DNA of 64,000 bases from Bacteroidales bacterium UBA7009. GTDB lineage: Bacteria; Bacteroidota; Bacteroidia; Bacteroidales; Paludibacteraceae. How positions within the stretch are numbered: position 1 is the stretch's first letter; every line of letters begins with the position of its first letter. Location of the stretch: NCBI GenBank assembly GCA_002449665.1, contig DJXH01000027.1, positions 142,147 to 206,146 of the forward strand, in the 5' to 3' direction. The position numbers and the translations under genes are program-made. The notes under the pieces were generated by a model that was given only the letters and a program-made list of their open reading frames with translations, had not been told where the DNA came from and searched no databases. Shown piece by piece: positions 1 through 8,640 of the stretch.

Positions 1-1175
1 CCCAACGGAGTGGTGTTGTTGGGCGTGTTGTTGTCCCACTTGCCTTTGTTGAAGGTGATGTGCGTTATGAGCATACCTGTACCCGGAAGGCTGTTTTTAG
101 GTGTGTCCCAACCTGTGTTCTGCCTGTTTTCAAGTAGCCAGTACTCGTTAGGATTAGGAGCAAGCACCTTGAGGTTATGGTCTTTGGCGGCAATGAGATA
201 AGCCTGCCCTTTGAGTTCAAGCGGCTCAAGCAGGAAGTCGCCCGTGCGAGTTAGTTGCACCGGCTCAAGCCAGCCTAACATCCAGCGCTCGTATGCAGAA
301 TAACTCGGCGGGGTACGACCTTCGTTGTTGTAGTTGCCCTGACACATTATGTCCCACTCGCCTATTGTATAGGTGTCGCTGTTGATGGTGTTGTAGAAAT
401 CGTCAAGCCCGAGTACGTGGCTGAACTCGTGGCAGAAAGTGCCTATACCGCACATACGGTCGCCCCTGCCGCCGTATAGTTCGGAGGTGCAGGCATAGTC
501 CATAATCCACTTGTCGTCAACCGAATACCTGTAATACTGCTTGTCATCTTCACTCCATACGACAGCCTGTGAGCGGTGGGGCCATACCGCACTTTCCGGT
601 CCGCCCTCGGCGGGGTTATGACCGGCGTAATAGACGAACACGTTGTCTATATTGCTGTCGGAGTTGAAGTCATACTGCGTAAAGTCCACTCCGTCGTCGT
701 CCGCTGCACCACAGGCATCCACTATCATCTCCGCAGCGTGAGACTTATAGTACTCCCTTTTGTTAGGCAGTACGTAAGGACCATAGACATCAAATGTCGG
801 GCGGAACTTGCCGTATGAGTTGGCTATAAAGTAGTCGCGTGCCGAACCCGTACCGCCGTTCTCGCTATAGCCTTCCACGTTGAGCATACGCTCAAAGGCT
901 GCTTTAGGGTCGGATATGGTAAAACTGACATCCTCATACTCTACAAGTATCACTATGCTTCTTATGTCGCCCGTAAGCGGGAATGTGGTCTGTATGGCGG
1001 GCTGGAACCTGCGCTGCCGTATCTCTGCCGGTATGCGGGCAGGCAAATGAACCCCATTGGAGTCAATGCGGTAGTGATAAAACTCATCTCCATATACTCC
1101 CGACCCCGGCATTGCTATCACGGCAAACAGCCGAAGCGGCAAAATCAACATCAGTATGGTTACTATCTTTTTCAT
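1..1175 (-). CDS. M6 family metalloprotease (immune inhibitor A-like), 3' end outside window
   Basis: Reading the minus strand from the ATG at 1175 gives 391 open codons that run off the left edge, so the C-terminus is missing. The protein begins with a signal peptide (MKKIVTILMLILPLRLFA). The zinc-binding HEFSH is at residues 249-253 and is followed by VLGLDDFY, the usual M6 context; WDIMCQG and a YERWMLGWL segment downstream also fit M6 proteases. It should be a secreted zinc endopeptidase. Many relatives in this phylum carry a C-terminal T9SS signal, which cannot be checked here. It has its own promoter at 1209-1239 and is separated from mdh by a terminator. Family assignment is firm; substrate is unknown. 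Confidence 0.88.
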   Translation of the reverse strand, partial: MKKIVTILMLILPLRLFAVIAMPGSGVYGDEFYHYRIDSNGVHLPARIPAEIRQRRFQPAIQTTFPLTGDIRSIVILVEYEDVSFTISDPKAAFERMLNVEGYSENGGTGSARDYFIANSYGKFRPTFDVYGPYVLPNKREYYKSHAAEMIVDACGAADDDGVDFTQYDFNSDSNIDNVFVYYAGHNPAEGGPESAVWPHRSQAVVWSEDDKQYYRYSVDDKWIMDYACTSELYGGRGDRMCGIGTFCHEFSHVLGLDDFYNTINSDTYTIGEWDIMCQGNYNNEGRTPPSYSAYERWMLGWLEPVQLTRTGDFLLEPLELKGQAYLIAAKDHNLKVLAPNPNEYWLLENRQNTGWDTPKNSLPGTGMLITHITFNKGKWDNNTPNNTTPL

Positions 1176-1208
1176 TGTTCTATTTAGCATAGATTTCCTA
1201 AAAGTGCG

Positions 1209-1239
1209 CAAAGATAATTATTTTAGTTGTAAAGTGCAA
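1209..1239 (-). promoter_or_regulatory. Promoter of the M6 protease gene
   Basis: On the minus strand a -33 TTGC is followed 19 bases later by TATCTTTG, the Bacteroidetes -7 element, 34 bases before the start codon. Confidence 0.7.
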
Positions 1240-1294
1240 GAATTGTACCAAAAAATGTCAGATTTTAACCGTAACTGCGATTTTTTTGCATACC

Positions 1295-1330
1295 AAAATC
1301 CTCCTCTGCCGTGTTAGGCAGTGGAGGATT
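1295..1330 (-). terminator. Rho-independent terminator of mdh
   Basis: A 14-base arm at 1297-1310 pairs with 1317-1330 (one mismatch, six-base loop). On the minus strand the stem is followed by TTTTG. It lies about 50 bases past the mdh stop codon. Confidence 0.8.
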
Positions 1331-1377
1331 AGTGTCTTTCCGAACTTCTGTTCGGTCTGTTTGTAACTTGGACTTTA

Positions 1378-2319
1378 TTACAATACGTTCAGCCCTTTGA
1401 GTGCCTCAATCGTTTTCTTAACGGCTGCGGCGGAAGCGTCAAAGAGTGCTTTCTCCTCTTCGTTAAGTTCTATTTCGATAACGCCTTCCATACCATTTCT
1501 GCCGATAAGTGCGGGAACGCCGATGGTGATGTCGTTGTAGCCGTATTCGCCTTCAAGTGCTATGGAGCAGGGTATCATCTTCATCTGGTTCTTAACGATA
1601 GACTCTACCACCGATGCTGCGGCTGCACCCGGAGCCATCCATGCCGATGTACCGAGCAGACCGGTGAGTGTAGCACCGCCTACCATAGTCTGTTTTACAA
1701 CTTCGTCCATCTCTTCAGGCTCCAAGAGTTGGCTTACGGGCATACCTTTGTAGGTGGCAAAACGCTTCATAGGAATCATAGTTGTGTCGCCGTGGCCGCC
1801 TATTACAAAGCCTTCTACCTCGTTAGCGTTGCATTTGAGAGCCTTGGAGAGGAAGTATTTGAAACGCGACGAGTCAAGCGCACCGCCCATACCGATAACT
1901 CGGTTGCGCGGCAGACCGAGAGAGTGGAGAGCGAGATATGCCATCGTGTCCATAGGGTTAGATACGATGATGAGAATGGCATCGGGCGAATAGGTAAGTA
2001 CGCTTTTTGCAACGCTCTTTACTATACCTGCGTTCACGCCTATCAGTTCCTCACGTGTCATACCGGGCTTGCGGGGAATACCGGAAGTGATAACGACAAC
2101 GTCCGAACCGGCGGTACGCGAATAGTCGTTGGTAACACCCTCAACTATGGTATCAAAGCCCATCAGTTGGGCGGTCTGCATAATATCCATTGCCTTACCT
2201 TCGGCAAGACCTTCTTTGATGTCTATAAGACATACTTGGTCGGCTACTTCGTTTACAGCCAACACATTAGCGCAGGTTGCTCCTACATTGCCTGCTCCTA
2301 CTACTGTTACTTTTGACAT
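1378..2319 (-). CDS. mdh: Malate dehydrogenase (NAD-dependent, LDH-like type)
   Basis: 313 residues, the usual length of the LDH-like bacterial malate dehydrogenases, which interconvert malate and oxaloacetate in the cytoplasm. The Rossmann motif GAGNVG is at residues 8-13. The active-site loop IPRKPGMTR is at 81-89 with substrate arginines R83 and R89; N121 is in NPMD, R152 follows, and catalytic H176 is in GGHGDTT. The acidic residue after the second beta strand (LIDI, about 31-34) fits NAD preference. It is a single-gene unit with its own promoter and terminator, divergent from the phosphate transport pair. Nothing is abnormal. Confidence 0.97.
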   Translation of the reverse strand: MSKVTVVGAGNVGATCANVLAVNEVADQVCLIDIKEGLAEGKAMDIMQTAQLMGFDTIVEGVTNDYSRTAGSDVVVITSGIPRKPGMTREELIGVNAGIVKSVAKSVLTYSPDAILIIVSNPMDTMAYLALHSLGLPRNRVIGMGGALDSSRFKYFLSKALKCNANEVEGFVIGGHGDTTMIPMKRFATYKGMPVSQLLEPEEMDEVVKQTMVGGATLTGLLGTSAWMAPGAAAASVVESIVKNQMKMIPCSIALEGEYGYNDITIGVPALIGRNGMEGVIEIELNEEEKALFDASAAAVKKTIEALKGLNVL

Positions 2320-2371
2320 AATAAATAGATATTTTTATTTATAGTTTTTTCTTTCTCCTTTTTAGAGCCTG

Positions 2372-2403
2372 CAAAAGTACTGCAAATATTTTGTATTGTG
2401 AAA
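2372..2403 (-). promoter_or_regulatory. Promoter of mdh
   Basis: Minus-strand TACTTTTG at 2379-2372 with a weak -33 (TTTC) 20 bases upstream. It sits back to back with the promoter of the phosphate genes. Confidence 0.55.
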
Positions 2404-2438
2404 TTTTTGTGCAAAAATCGGATATTATTGTAAAGATT

Positions 2439-2470
2439 TTTGTACAAACCAACTAATTGCTGTACCTTTG
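2439..2470 (+). promoter_or_regulatory. Promoter of the phosphate transport pair
   Basis: TTTG at 2439-2442, 20-base spacer, TACCTTTG at 2463-2470: a consensus Bacteroidetes promoter 72 bases upstream of the start codon. Confidence 0.8.
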
Positions 2471-2542
2471 TAGCGGTAAAGTGTGCAATAGTGCCGCTTT
2501 GCTCTACTACACTACAGAATATCAACACATACAATATAATCA

Positions 2543-3193
2543 ATGTCTCTAAACAGTATTTTTTCGGCATTTATTCCCAAAGAGGATAAGTTTTTTCCCG
2601 AATACCGGCAGATTTCCAAGAACATAGTGGCTGCGGCTGACTTGTTTACCGAACTCGTTTCTACGCAGAACTATGAAAAGCAGCAGGAACTTTACACCCA
2701 AATCAAGTCTATCGAAACACAGTGCGATAACCTCGTTACCACCATCTTTGAGCAGATAAACGACTCTTTTGTTTCGCCCTTCGACCGTGAGGATATGCAC
2801 CAACTCTGCGGCGACCTTGACGACGTGATGGACTATATCAACGCCTCTGCCAAACGCCTTATTCTCTACCGCCCCAAGCAGATGCCCAATACCGCAATGC
2901 ACATGGCGGAAATTATCCTCGAAGATGCCAAAGCCATAGATATGGCGGTGTCCGAACTAAAAACGATAAACAAAAAACCGGCTATCGCCCTTGAGCAGTG
3001 CGCTAAGCTCCACGAACTCGAACACGAGGGCGACGATGTGTATGACAACTTCGTAAAAGAACTCTTCGAGATGGAGGAGGACAGCAAAGAACTGATAAAG
3101 ATAAAGGAGATAATGCACAATATGGAAGAGGCAACCGACTGCGCCAACCATGTGGGCAAAACCCTGAAAACCATAATCGTAAAGTACGCATAA
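2543..3193 (+). CDS. DUF47 family (PhoU-like) phosphate transport accessory protein
   Basis: 216 residues, predicted soluble and almost entirely helical, typical of the DUF47/TIGR00153 family distantly related to PhoU. Family members are usually encoded directly upstream of a PiT-type phosphate transporter and are thought to modulate it. Here the stop codon is immediately followed by the ATG of the transporter with no base between, so the two are almost certainly translationally coupled. It is rich in acidic residues (an EMEEDSKEL stretch near 171-179) that could bind metal, as in PhoU relatives. Family call is confident; the regulatory role is by analogy. Confidence 0.88.
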   Translation: MSLNSIFSAFIPKEDKFFPEYRQISKNIVAAADLFTELVSTQNYEKQQELYTQIKSIETQCDNLVTTIFEQINDSFVSPFDREDMHQLCGDLDDVMDYINASAKRLILYRPKQMPNTAMHMAEIILEDAKAIDMAVSELKTINKKPAIALEQCAKLHELEHEGDDVYDNFVKELFEMEEDSKELIKIKEIMHNMEEATDCANHVGKTLKTIIVKYA

Positions 3194-4249
3194 ATGGTCT
3201 ATCTCGTTACAATTATCGTCCTTTGTATCTGCTTTGACTTCATCAACGGTTTTCACGATGCAGCCAACTCTATCGCCACCGTAGTGAGCACCAAAGTCCT
3301 TACACCCTTTCAGGCCGTCCTTTGGGCTGCGGGGTTCAATTTCATTGCCTTTTTTATAGCCAAGTACCTCATCGGTTTCGGTGTGGCAGAGACGGTGCAA
3401 AAGACCGTAACTGCCAATGCCGCTTACGGCGAAACGGGGCTGATGATAATGATAGGTGGCTTGGTGGCTGCTATTATCTGGAGCCTGTTTACTTGGTGGC
3501 GGGGTATACCATCCTCGTCTTCCCACACCCTCATTGGCGGACTGGTCGGTTCGGCTGTCGCTGCCAAAGGATGGGCTGCCGTACACTGGGCAACGGTGGG
3601 CAAGATAGCGATGTTCATAGTAGCCGCTCCGCTGATAGGACTTGTAGCGGGGAATATTATTATGATACTGACAATGTGGATATTCCGCCGTGCCAAACCG
3701 CACTATATGGACCGCTGGTTCCGCCGTCTGCAACTCCTTTCATCCGCATTCCTCAGTCTCGGGCACGGACTGAACGACTCTACCAAGGAAATAGGCGTTA
3801 TGGCTTGTGCCATAGGCGCTTATCTCCAGCTCGGAGCAGGCTCACTGCCGGAAGTGTTGCAGCCGAGTGAGTCTCTTGCCGCTCTCGGTATCAACGTACC
3901 CGAGTGGGCGGCTTTCGCCTGCTTTACTGCCATTGCCGTCGGTACGATGTCGGGCGGGTGGAAGATAATAAAGACGATGGGCAACAGGATAACGAAGATA
4001 ACACCTGTGGAGGGCTTTTGCGCGCAGACTGCCGGTGCACTCACGCTCTGCGTTACGCAGGCTCTGAAAATACCGGTTTCCACCACCCACGTCATCTCCG
4101 GCAGCATAATGGGTGTAGGCTCGGTCAAGCGTATGAGTGCAGTGCGCTGGGGCGTGTCGCTTGATATGATAACGGCTTGGATAATCACTATACCCGTATC
4201 TGCTCTTATAGGTGCTGCCACCTACGCGCTGATAACGGCGATAGCATAA
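3194..4249 (+). CDS. pit: Low-affinity inorganic phosphate transporter (PiT/PHO4 family)
   Basis: 351-residue inner-membrane protein with about ten hydrophobic segments. The two signature repeats of the PHO4 family are present: FINGFHDAANSIATVVST near residues 16-33 and LGHGLNDSTKEIG near 191-203, which place conserved Asn/Asp residues in the two inverted halves. It should import phosphate with a cation. It is the second gene of a two-gene operon with the DUF47 protein, starting on the base after that gene's stop codon. No truncation is seen. Confidence 0.94.
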   Translation: MVYLVTIIVLCICFDFINGFHDAANSIATVVSTKVLTPFQAVLWAAGFNFIAFFIAKYLIGFGVAETVQKTVTANAAYGETGLMIMIGGLVAAIIWSLFTWWRGIPSSSSHTLIGGLVGSAVAAKGWAAVHWATVGKIAMFIVAAPLIGLVAGNIIMILTMWIFRRAKPHYMDRWFRRLQLLSSAFLSLGHGLNDSTKEIGVMACAIGAYLQLGAGSLPEVLQPSESLAALGINVPEWAAFACFTAIAVGTMSGGWKIIKTMGNRITKITPVEGFCAQTAGALTLCVTQALKIPVSTTHVISGSIMGVGSVKRMSAVRWGVSLDMITAWIITIPVSALIGAATYALITAIA

Positions 4250-4273
4250 AAAAAGGATGCAACGTGCATCCTT
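4249..4273 (-). terminator. Terminator downstream of tRNA-fMet
   Basis: Perfect nine-base stem (4253-4261 with 4265-4273, three-base loop). On the minus strand it is followed by a run of seven T. It ends the tRNA transcript six bases past the tRNA 3' end. It also sits just after the pit stop codon and may stop that transcript too. Confidence 0.75.
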
Positions 4274-4278
4274 CCCTG

Positions 4279-4350
<72 letters not shown>

Positions 4351-4382
4351 ATACAGATTTGAACCGCTCTCAAATCGGACTG

Positions 4383-4414
4383 CAAAGGTACGGTGAGATT
4401 TTTATATATGCAAA
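4383..4414 (-). promoter_or_regulatory. Promoter of tRNA-fMet
   Basis: Minus-strand TTTG at 4414-4411, 20-base spacer, TACCTTTG at 4390-4383: full consensus, 33 bases from the tRNA 5' end. Confidence 0.8.
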
Positions 4415-4440
4415 TAAATTGATAAAAATTTTCATAAATT

Positions 4441-5559
4441 GTGAGATTTAGGGATATTATAGGGCAAGAAAATGTGAAAAACCACTTGCGGTTAAGCGTA
4501 AGTCAGGGTCGTGTGCCTCATGCGCAGATGTTGTTCGGTCCGAGCGGAGTGGGCAAACTTCGGCTTGCCGTTGCCTACGCCCAGTATCTTAACTGTCCCA
4601 ACCGTACAGCCGAAGATTCGTGCGGCACGTGTCCTACCTGCTTGCAGTTTCAAAACCTCGAACACCCCGACCTTATTTTTGTATATCCGATTGTAAAGAA
4701 TGACAAATCAGATACTTGCAGCACTTATGCCGCACAGTTCAGGGAACTGATGCTCTCGTCCGACTATTTCTCCGCAGAGGACTGGTATAAGAAACTCGGA
4801 GTGGAGAACAAGCAGGGACTCATATACGAAAACGAAAGCGGCGAGATACTGCGCCGTCTGTCGTTCAAGTCCTTCGGCAACGGATATAAAGTGCTGATAA
4901 TATGGCAGCCGGAGAAGATGAACACTACCTGTGCCAACAAGATTCTGAAGATTCTTGAGGAGCCGCCCGAGAAGACGGTCTTCCTGCTCGTAAGCGAGCA
5001 TCCTGAGCAGATGCTGCCTACCATACTGAGCCGCGTGCAGCAGATAAAAGCCGACCGTCTGACAGAAGCCGATCTTGCCCCCTATTTCCCGCAAGACATA
5101 ATACGCATATCCGGCGGCAGTTATTTGGAGGCAATGCGTCTGCAAGCGGGGGCGGAAGAGCGTACTGCCTATTTTGACGACTTTGTGGCTCTCATGCGCC
5201 GTGCTTGGCTCGTGGCACATAAGCGCGACTATTCCGCGCTGCTCGAACTCAGGAAATGGAGTGCCGATATGGCAGATAAGTCAGTCGGGCGCGAGAAACA
5301 AAAAGCGTTCTTGCAGTATGCCCAGCGGCAGACGAGAGAAAACTATATACGCAATTTCGGCGAACCGTCAGTTGTGTATCAGACCGATACCGAAAGCAAG
5401 TTCAGCGAGCGATTCAGCCGCTTTATCAACGACAACAACGTAGAGCAGATAACCGAAGAGTTTGCCAAAGCCGAAAGACAGATAGAGCAGAACGGCAATG
5501 CCAAAATCATATTCTTCGACCTCTGCCTGCAAATGATTGTCCTTATCAAGAAAGCATAA
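4441..5559 (+). CDS. holB: DNA polymerase III subunit delta'
   Basis: 372 residues, AAA+ clamp-loader family. The start is a GTG at 4441 (residues RFRDIIGQENVK follow, the normal N-terminus). The P-loop region reads GPSGVGKL: the Ser/Thr normally following the Lys is replaced by Leu, as expected for delta', which does not hydrolyse ATP. A four-cysteine zinc module is near residues 51-66 (CPN...CGTCPTC). The SRVQQI segment matches the sensor-1 SRC-like region. It belongs to the clamp loader that places the sliding clamp on primed DNA. Followed after 36 bases by the PSP1 gene, probably co-transcribed. Confidence 0.9.
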   Translation: MRFRDIIGQENVKNHLRLSVSQGRVPHAQMLFGPSGVGKLRLAVAYAQYLNCPNRTAEDSCGTCPTCLQFQNLEHPDLIFVYPIVKNDKSDTCSTYAAQFRELMLSSDYFSAEDWYKKLGVENKQGLIYENESGEILRRLSFKSFGNGYKVLIIWQPEKMNTTCANKILKILEEPPEKTVFLLVSEHPEQMLPTILSRVQQIKADRLTEADLAPYFPQDIIRISGGSYLEAMRLQAGAEERTAYFDDFVALMRRAWLVAHKRDYSALLELRKWSADMADKSVGREKQKAFLQYAQRQTRENYIRNFGEPSVVYQTDTESKFSERFSRFINDNNVEQITEEFAKAERQIEQNGNAKIIFFDLCLQMIVLIKKA

Positions 5560-5595
5560 CAACCAACGTATCGTATAGATACTACCTTATTATAT

Positions 5596-6642
5596 ATGAA
5601 CCATAATTTTACATTAAATACCGAATCGTGCCGTTTCTCCGAGAAGTCGTGCCACCGCAACTCCGCTCACCAGTTGCCCGTTACCGACTACCTGAGCGAC
5701 ATTGCGGAAAACGTCCTTGAGACGGACGTGGTGGAAATACAGTTTAAGAACACGCGCAAAGGGTACTATATCAACCAAGAACATCTGCCGCTGGAAAAAG
5801 GGTCGGTGGTAGTGGTGGAAGCCAATCCCGGCTATGACATTGGCGAGGTGGTGCTTACCGGCAGACTTGTTCTAACACAGATGAAAAAGAACCGTATTGA
5901 CACCAATCGCTACGAGATCCGACCCGTCCTACGTTTTGCTACCGAGGAAGACTTGAATAAAGCCGCCGATGCGCACGCCAAAGAGCAGGATACGATGATT
6001 CAGGCACGACAACTTGCCAAGTCGCTCGGCTTGGAGATGAAAGTGGGGGACGTGGAGTATCAGGCAGACGGCACCAAAGCCATCTTCTACTATATCGCCG
6101 ACGGACGTGTGGATTTCCGCCAACTCATTAAGGTCTATGCCGAGACTTTCCATATCCGCATCGAGATGAAGCAGATAGGTGCAAGGCAGGAGGCAGGTCG
6201 TATAGGCGGTACCGGTCCCTGCGGGCGCGAACTGTGCTGCTCCACGTGGATGACCAACTTCACATCCGTCGGTACAGGCGCGGCACGACTGCAAAACCTC
6301 TCGCCCAATCCGCAAAAACTTGCAGGACTATGCGCCAAACTCAAATGCTGTCTTAACTACGAAGTGCCGCTCTACCTCGAAGCACGCAAACTCGGCTACT
6401 CGCTCGGCAGCAACGGTACGGAGCAGGAAGAGCCGCAGGAAGAGATAGGTTACCATAATGTGGTGGGACAGGACGACCTGACACGCTTCGACAAAAAGAA
6501 AAAATCACGGAAAACAGAAGCCCGCGATGAGCAACCTGCAGCCGAAGGCAGAGAACAGGTGCAGAAAGACCACCGCCGCTCCCCGTATTCCCGCAAAGAC
6601 AGACCTCATAACGATCGCCGTAACAATGAACAAAAGCAGTAA
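5596..6642 (+). CDS. PSP1 domain protein (RicT/YaaT-like)
   Basis: 348 residues. The PSP1 domain is clear: VVEIQFKNTRKGYY near the start, then GRIGGTGPCGRELCCSTWM and LKCCLNYE, whose clustered cysteines correspond to those that bind an iron-sulfur cluster in the Bacillus RicA-RicF-RicT complex. The C-terminal 70 residues are highly charged and low in complexity (KKKKSRKTEARDEQ and similar), as in other Bacteroidota homologues. Its last 17 bases overlap the start of gldH, and holB precedes it, an order common in this phylum. Function in Bacteroidota is not established; a role in RNA processing would be by analogy. Confidence 0.88.
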   Translation: MNHNFTLNTESCRFSEKSCHRNSAHQLPVTDYLSDIAENVLETDVVEIQFKNTRKGYYINQEHLPLEKGSVVVVEANPGYDIGEVVLTGRLVLTQMKKNRIDTNRYEIRPVLRFATEEDLNKAADAHAKEQDTMIQARQLAKSLGLEMKVGDVEYQADGTKAIFYYIADGRVDFRQLIKVYAETFHIRIEMKQIGARQEAGRIGGTGPCGRELCCSTWMTNFTSVGTGAARLQNLSPNPQKLAGLCAKLKCCLNYEVPLYLEARKLGYSLGSNGTEQEEPQEEIGYHNVVGQDDLTRFDKKKKSRKTEARDEQPAAEGREQVQKDHRRSPYSRKDRPHNDRRNNEQKQ

Positions 6643-7075
6643 TATCTTTCTTCTCCTACTGTCGGCACTGTTTGCAGCTTGTACGGCAGAACCGCTCTTC
6701 CTCGAGTTTAAGTCTGTGCCTCAGACCGGCTGGCACAAAGACAGTGCCTTAGTATTTAACGTCGATATACAAGATACTGTCAATGCTTACGACATCTTGT
6801 TTCACATTCGCCATACAGATGCCTATCCTTATCAGAATATGTGGTTGTTTGTGGGGGATAATGATACGATAGAGTTCTATCTCGCAGACGATTATGGTCG
6901 ATGGCTCGGGGAGAAAGGTATGCATCATATCTCTATGCCGGTCTTGTATGAATATGCATATCGTTTCGACTCGGTCGGCACTTACACCTTCGCCCTAAAA
7001 CACGGTATGAGAAGCGATGTGCTGAAAGGCATAACCGATGTAGGGGTGGAAATCCGACAAACAGCAAATGAATAA
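6626..7075 (+). CDS. gldH: Gliding motility lipoprotein GldH family
   Basis: 149 residues from the ATG at 6626; a longer in-frame reading from 6527 would run through coding sequence of the PSP1 gene and has no signal peptide, so the inner start is preferred. It begins with a lipoprotein signal, LLSALFAAC with the lipid cysteine at position 19. The rest matches GldH in order and length (FKSVPQTGWHKDS, then a jelly-roll-like beta region). GldH is a lipoprotein needed for gliding in Flavobacterium, but the gene persists in non-gliding Bacteroidales, where its role is unclear. It overlaps the PSP1 gene by 17 bases and is followed by trmB after two bases. Confidence 0.85.
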   Translation: MNKSSNIFLLLLSALFAACTAEPLFLEFKSVPQTGWHKDSALVFNVDIQDTVNAYDILFHIRHTDAYPYQNMWLFVGDNDTIEFYLADDYGRWLGEKGMHHISMPVLYEYAYRFDSVGTYTFALKHGMRSDVLKGITDVGVEIRQTANE

Positions 7076-7077
7076 CT

Positions 7078-7827
7078 ATGGGAAAAAACAAACTGCATAA
7101 ATTTGCCGAGATGGAAGCGTTGCCCAACGTCTTCCAGTGTCCTATGCGCGACATCAGCGATGATAACGAGGTGGTACGTATGGCAGGTCATTGGCGCGAT
7201 AGTTATTTTCACAACGACCGTCCTATCGTCCTCGAACTCGGCTGCGGACACGGCGACTATACCGTAGGGCTTGCTCGGCTTAATCCCGACCGCAATTTTA
7301 TCGGTATAGACATCAAGGGTGCGCGTATGTGGCAGGGTGCCAAACAGGCTTATACCGAAAGGCTTGCCAACGTGGCTTTTCTGCGCATAAACATAGAGTG
7401 GCTGATACGGTTCTTCGCCCCCGAGGAGGTGGACGAGATATGGATTACCTTTCCCGACCCGCAGATGAAGAAAGCCACCAAACGCCTTACTTCCACCTAT
7501 TTCCTCAACCGCTATTTCTCTATTCTCCGTCCTGATGCTCTCGTTCATCTCAAGACCGACAGTCCTTTCCTCTATACCTACACCCGCGAGATGCTGCGGC
7601 TGAACGACTTCCCTATTCTTGCCGACACGGACAACCTATATGAGCAGAAAGGAGAGCAGTGGCAGGAAGCGCAAGCACTGCAGACCCACTATGAGCATCA
7701 GTGGCTTGAGCGGGGAATGAACATACGCTACCTCTGCTGGCGTATGGAACAAAAGGACAGCCTACAAGAACCTGAGATAGAGATAGAGAAAGATACCTAC
7801 CGCTCATACGGCAGGTATGCGAGATGA
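7078..7827 (+). CDS. trmB: tRNA (guanine-N7-)-methyltransferase
   Basis: 249 residues. The SAM-binding motif LELGCGHGDYT is near residues 51-61, IGIDIKGARMW follows, and ITFPDPQMKKATKRL carries the family signature with the catalytic Asp. The enzyme makes m7G46 in tRNA. It is last in the holB-PSP1-gldH-trmB run. Its final 24 bases overlap, on the opposite strand, the 3' end of rhaD, so two convergent transcripts share coding DNA and no terminator fits between them. Confidence 0.95.
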   Translation: MGKNKLHKFAEMEALPNVFQCPMRDISDDNEVVRMAGHWRDSYFHNDRPIVLELGCGHGDYTVGLARLNPDRNFIGIDIKGARMWQGAKQAYTERLANVAFLRINIEWLIRFFAPEEVDEIWITFPDPQMKKATKRLTSTYFLNRYFSILRPDALVHLKTDSPFLYTYTREMLRLNDFPILADTDNLYEQKGEQWQEAQALQTHYEHQWLERGMNIRYLCWRMEQKDSLQEPEIEIEKDTYRSYGRYAR

Positions 7828-8640
7828 TGGCAGGTTGAAGATTCTCTGCACATCAGTCATCTGCTCTATAGACATCCCGGTCGGTTCTGAACCTGTCTGC
7901 TTGGCTTTGAGGTAGATAATGGCAGCCTTGTTCAGTACGTCGGTTTGGTCGAAGGCATCCATAATGTCTTTGCCTACGGCAAATGTACCGTGTTTCTCCC
8001 AAAGTACTACATCATAGTGTTTTATCTCTTGCAGTGTAGCTCGTGCAAGTTCTATGCTGCCCGGTGTTTCGTATGGTACAATACCTATGCCGAGCGGCGC
8101 GAAAGCGAGCGTCTCGGGTATCATACTCCATAGCACTTTTGTCAGAGGGTTGGCTGTAAAACTGCCCATACTGACAGTCTTGTCGGTGAAAATAGGTATG
8201 TGGCTCATAGCCACAAGTTCAATGGGGTGGGTATGCAGTGTGGCTTTATATCCGCTGCCTGTCTCGTTCAGGTAGTTTTGCACCATTAGGTGGGACGGCA
8301 GTTCGCTCGTCGGTTTTACGCCGTTGTCCGTCAGTATCTTATACCCTTTGCCGTCATCGGTTATGCGTATTATGCAGCCGTTCTGCATAGGACTGCGGGC
8401 AAGGTCGCGCATACGACATTGTGTTCCTTTGACATAGAATACATGCCCCGAAATGTATGGTAGCGGCTCTGTCAGACAGACTGTCTCTGTGTCATAGTTC
8501 AGCTTTACGCCGTCTATCGTTTCTGCTCCCTGTGGCAGAGAGTCGGTGATTTCCACCGTGATGTTTCCGCCGTTGCGTTCGCCCCAGCCTTTCTCCCATA
8601 TATATCCTGCCACCTCGGCTACATCTACAATCTCTTTCAT
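7804..8640 (-). CDS. rhaD: Rhamnulose-1-phosphate aldolase
   Basis: 278 residues, class II aldolase of the AraD/FucA fold. GWGERNGGNITVEI near residues 19-32 and the zinc-site segment LHTHPIELVAMS near 136-147 are diagnostic for RhaD. It cleaves L-rhamnulose 1-phosphate to dihydroxyacetone phosphate and L-lactaldehyde. It is the last gene of the leftward rhaB-rhaA-rhaT-rhaD operon; its start overlaps the rhaT stop by four bases. Its last 24 bases overlap trmB on the opposite strand. No lactaldehyde reductase gene follows, so the lactaldehyde branch must be encoded elsewhere. Confidence 0.95.
   Translation of the reverse strand: MKEIVDVAEVAGYIWEKGWGERNGGNITVEITDSLPQGAETIDGVKLNYDTETVCLTEPLPYISGHVFYVKGTQCRMRDLARSPMQNGCIIRITDDGKGYKILTDNGVKPTSELPSHLMVQNYLNETGSGYKATLHTHPIELVAMSHIPIFTDKTVSMGSFTANPLTKVLWSMIPETLAFAPLGIGIVPYETPGSIELARATLQEIKHYDVVLWEKHGTFAVGKDIMDAFDQTDVLNKAAIIYLKAKQTGSEPTGMSIEQMTDVQRIFNLPSSRIPAV

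Noticed and set aside
2957..3733. Open frame of 258 codons on the minus strand across the phosphate genes
   Set aside because: It crosses two well-supported genes on the other strand and has no recognisable domain.
4441..5559. holB considered as dnaX (tau/gamma)
   Set aside because: At 372 residues with a degenerate P-loop lacking the Ser/Thr after Lys, it fits delta' rather than the longer, ATP-hydrolysing tau.
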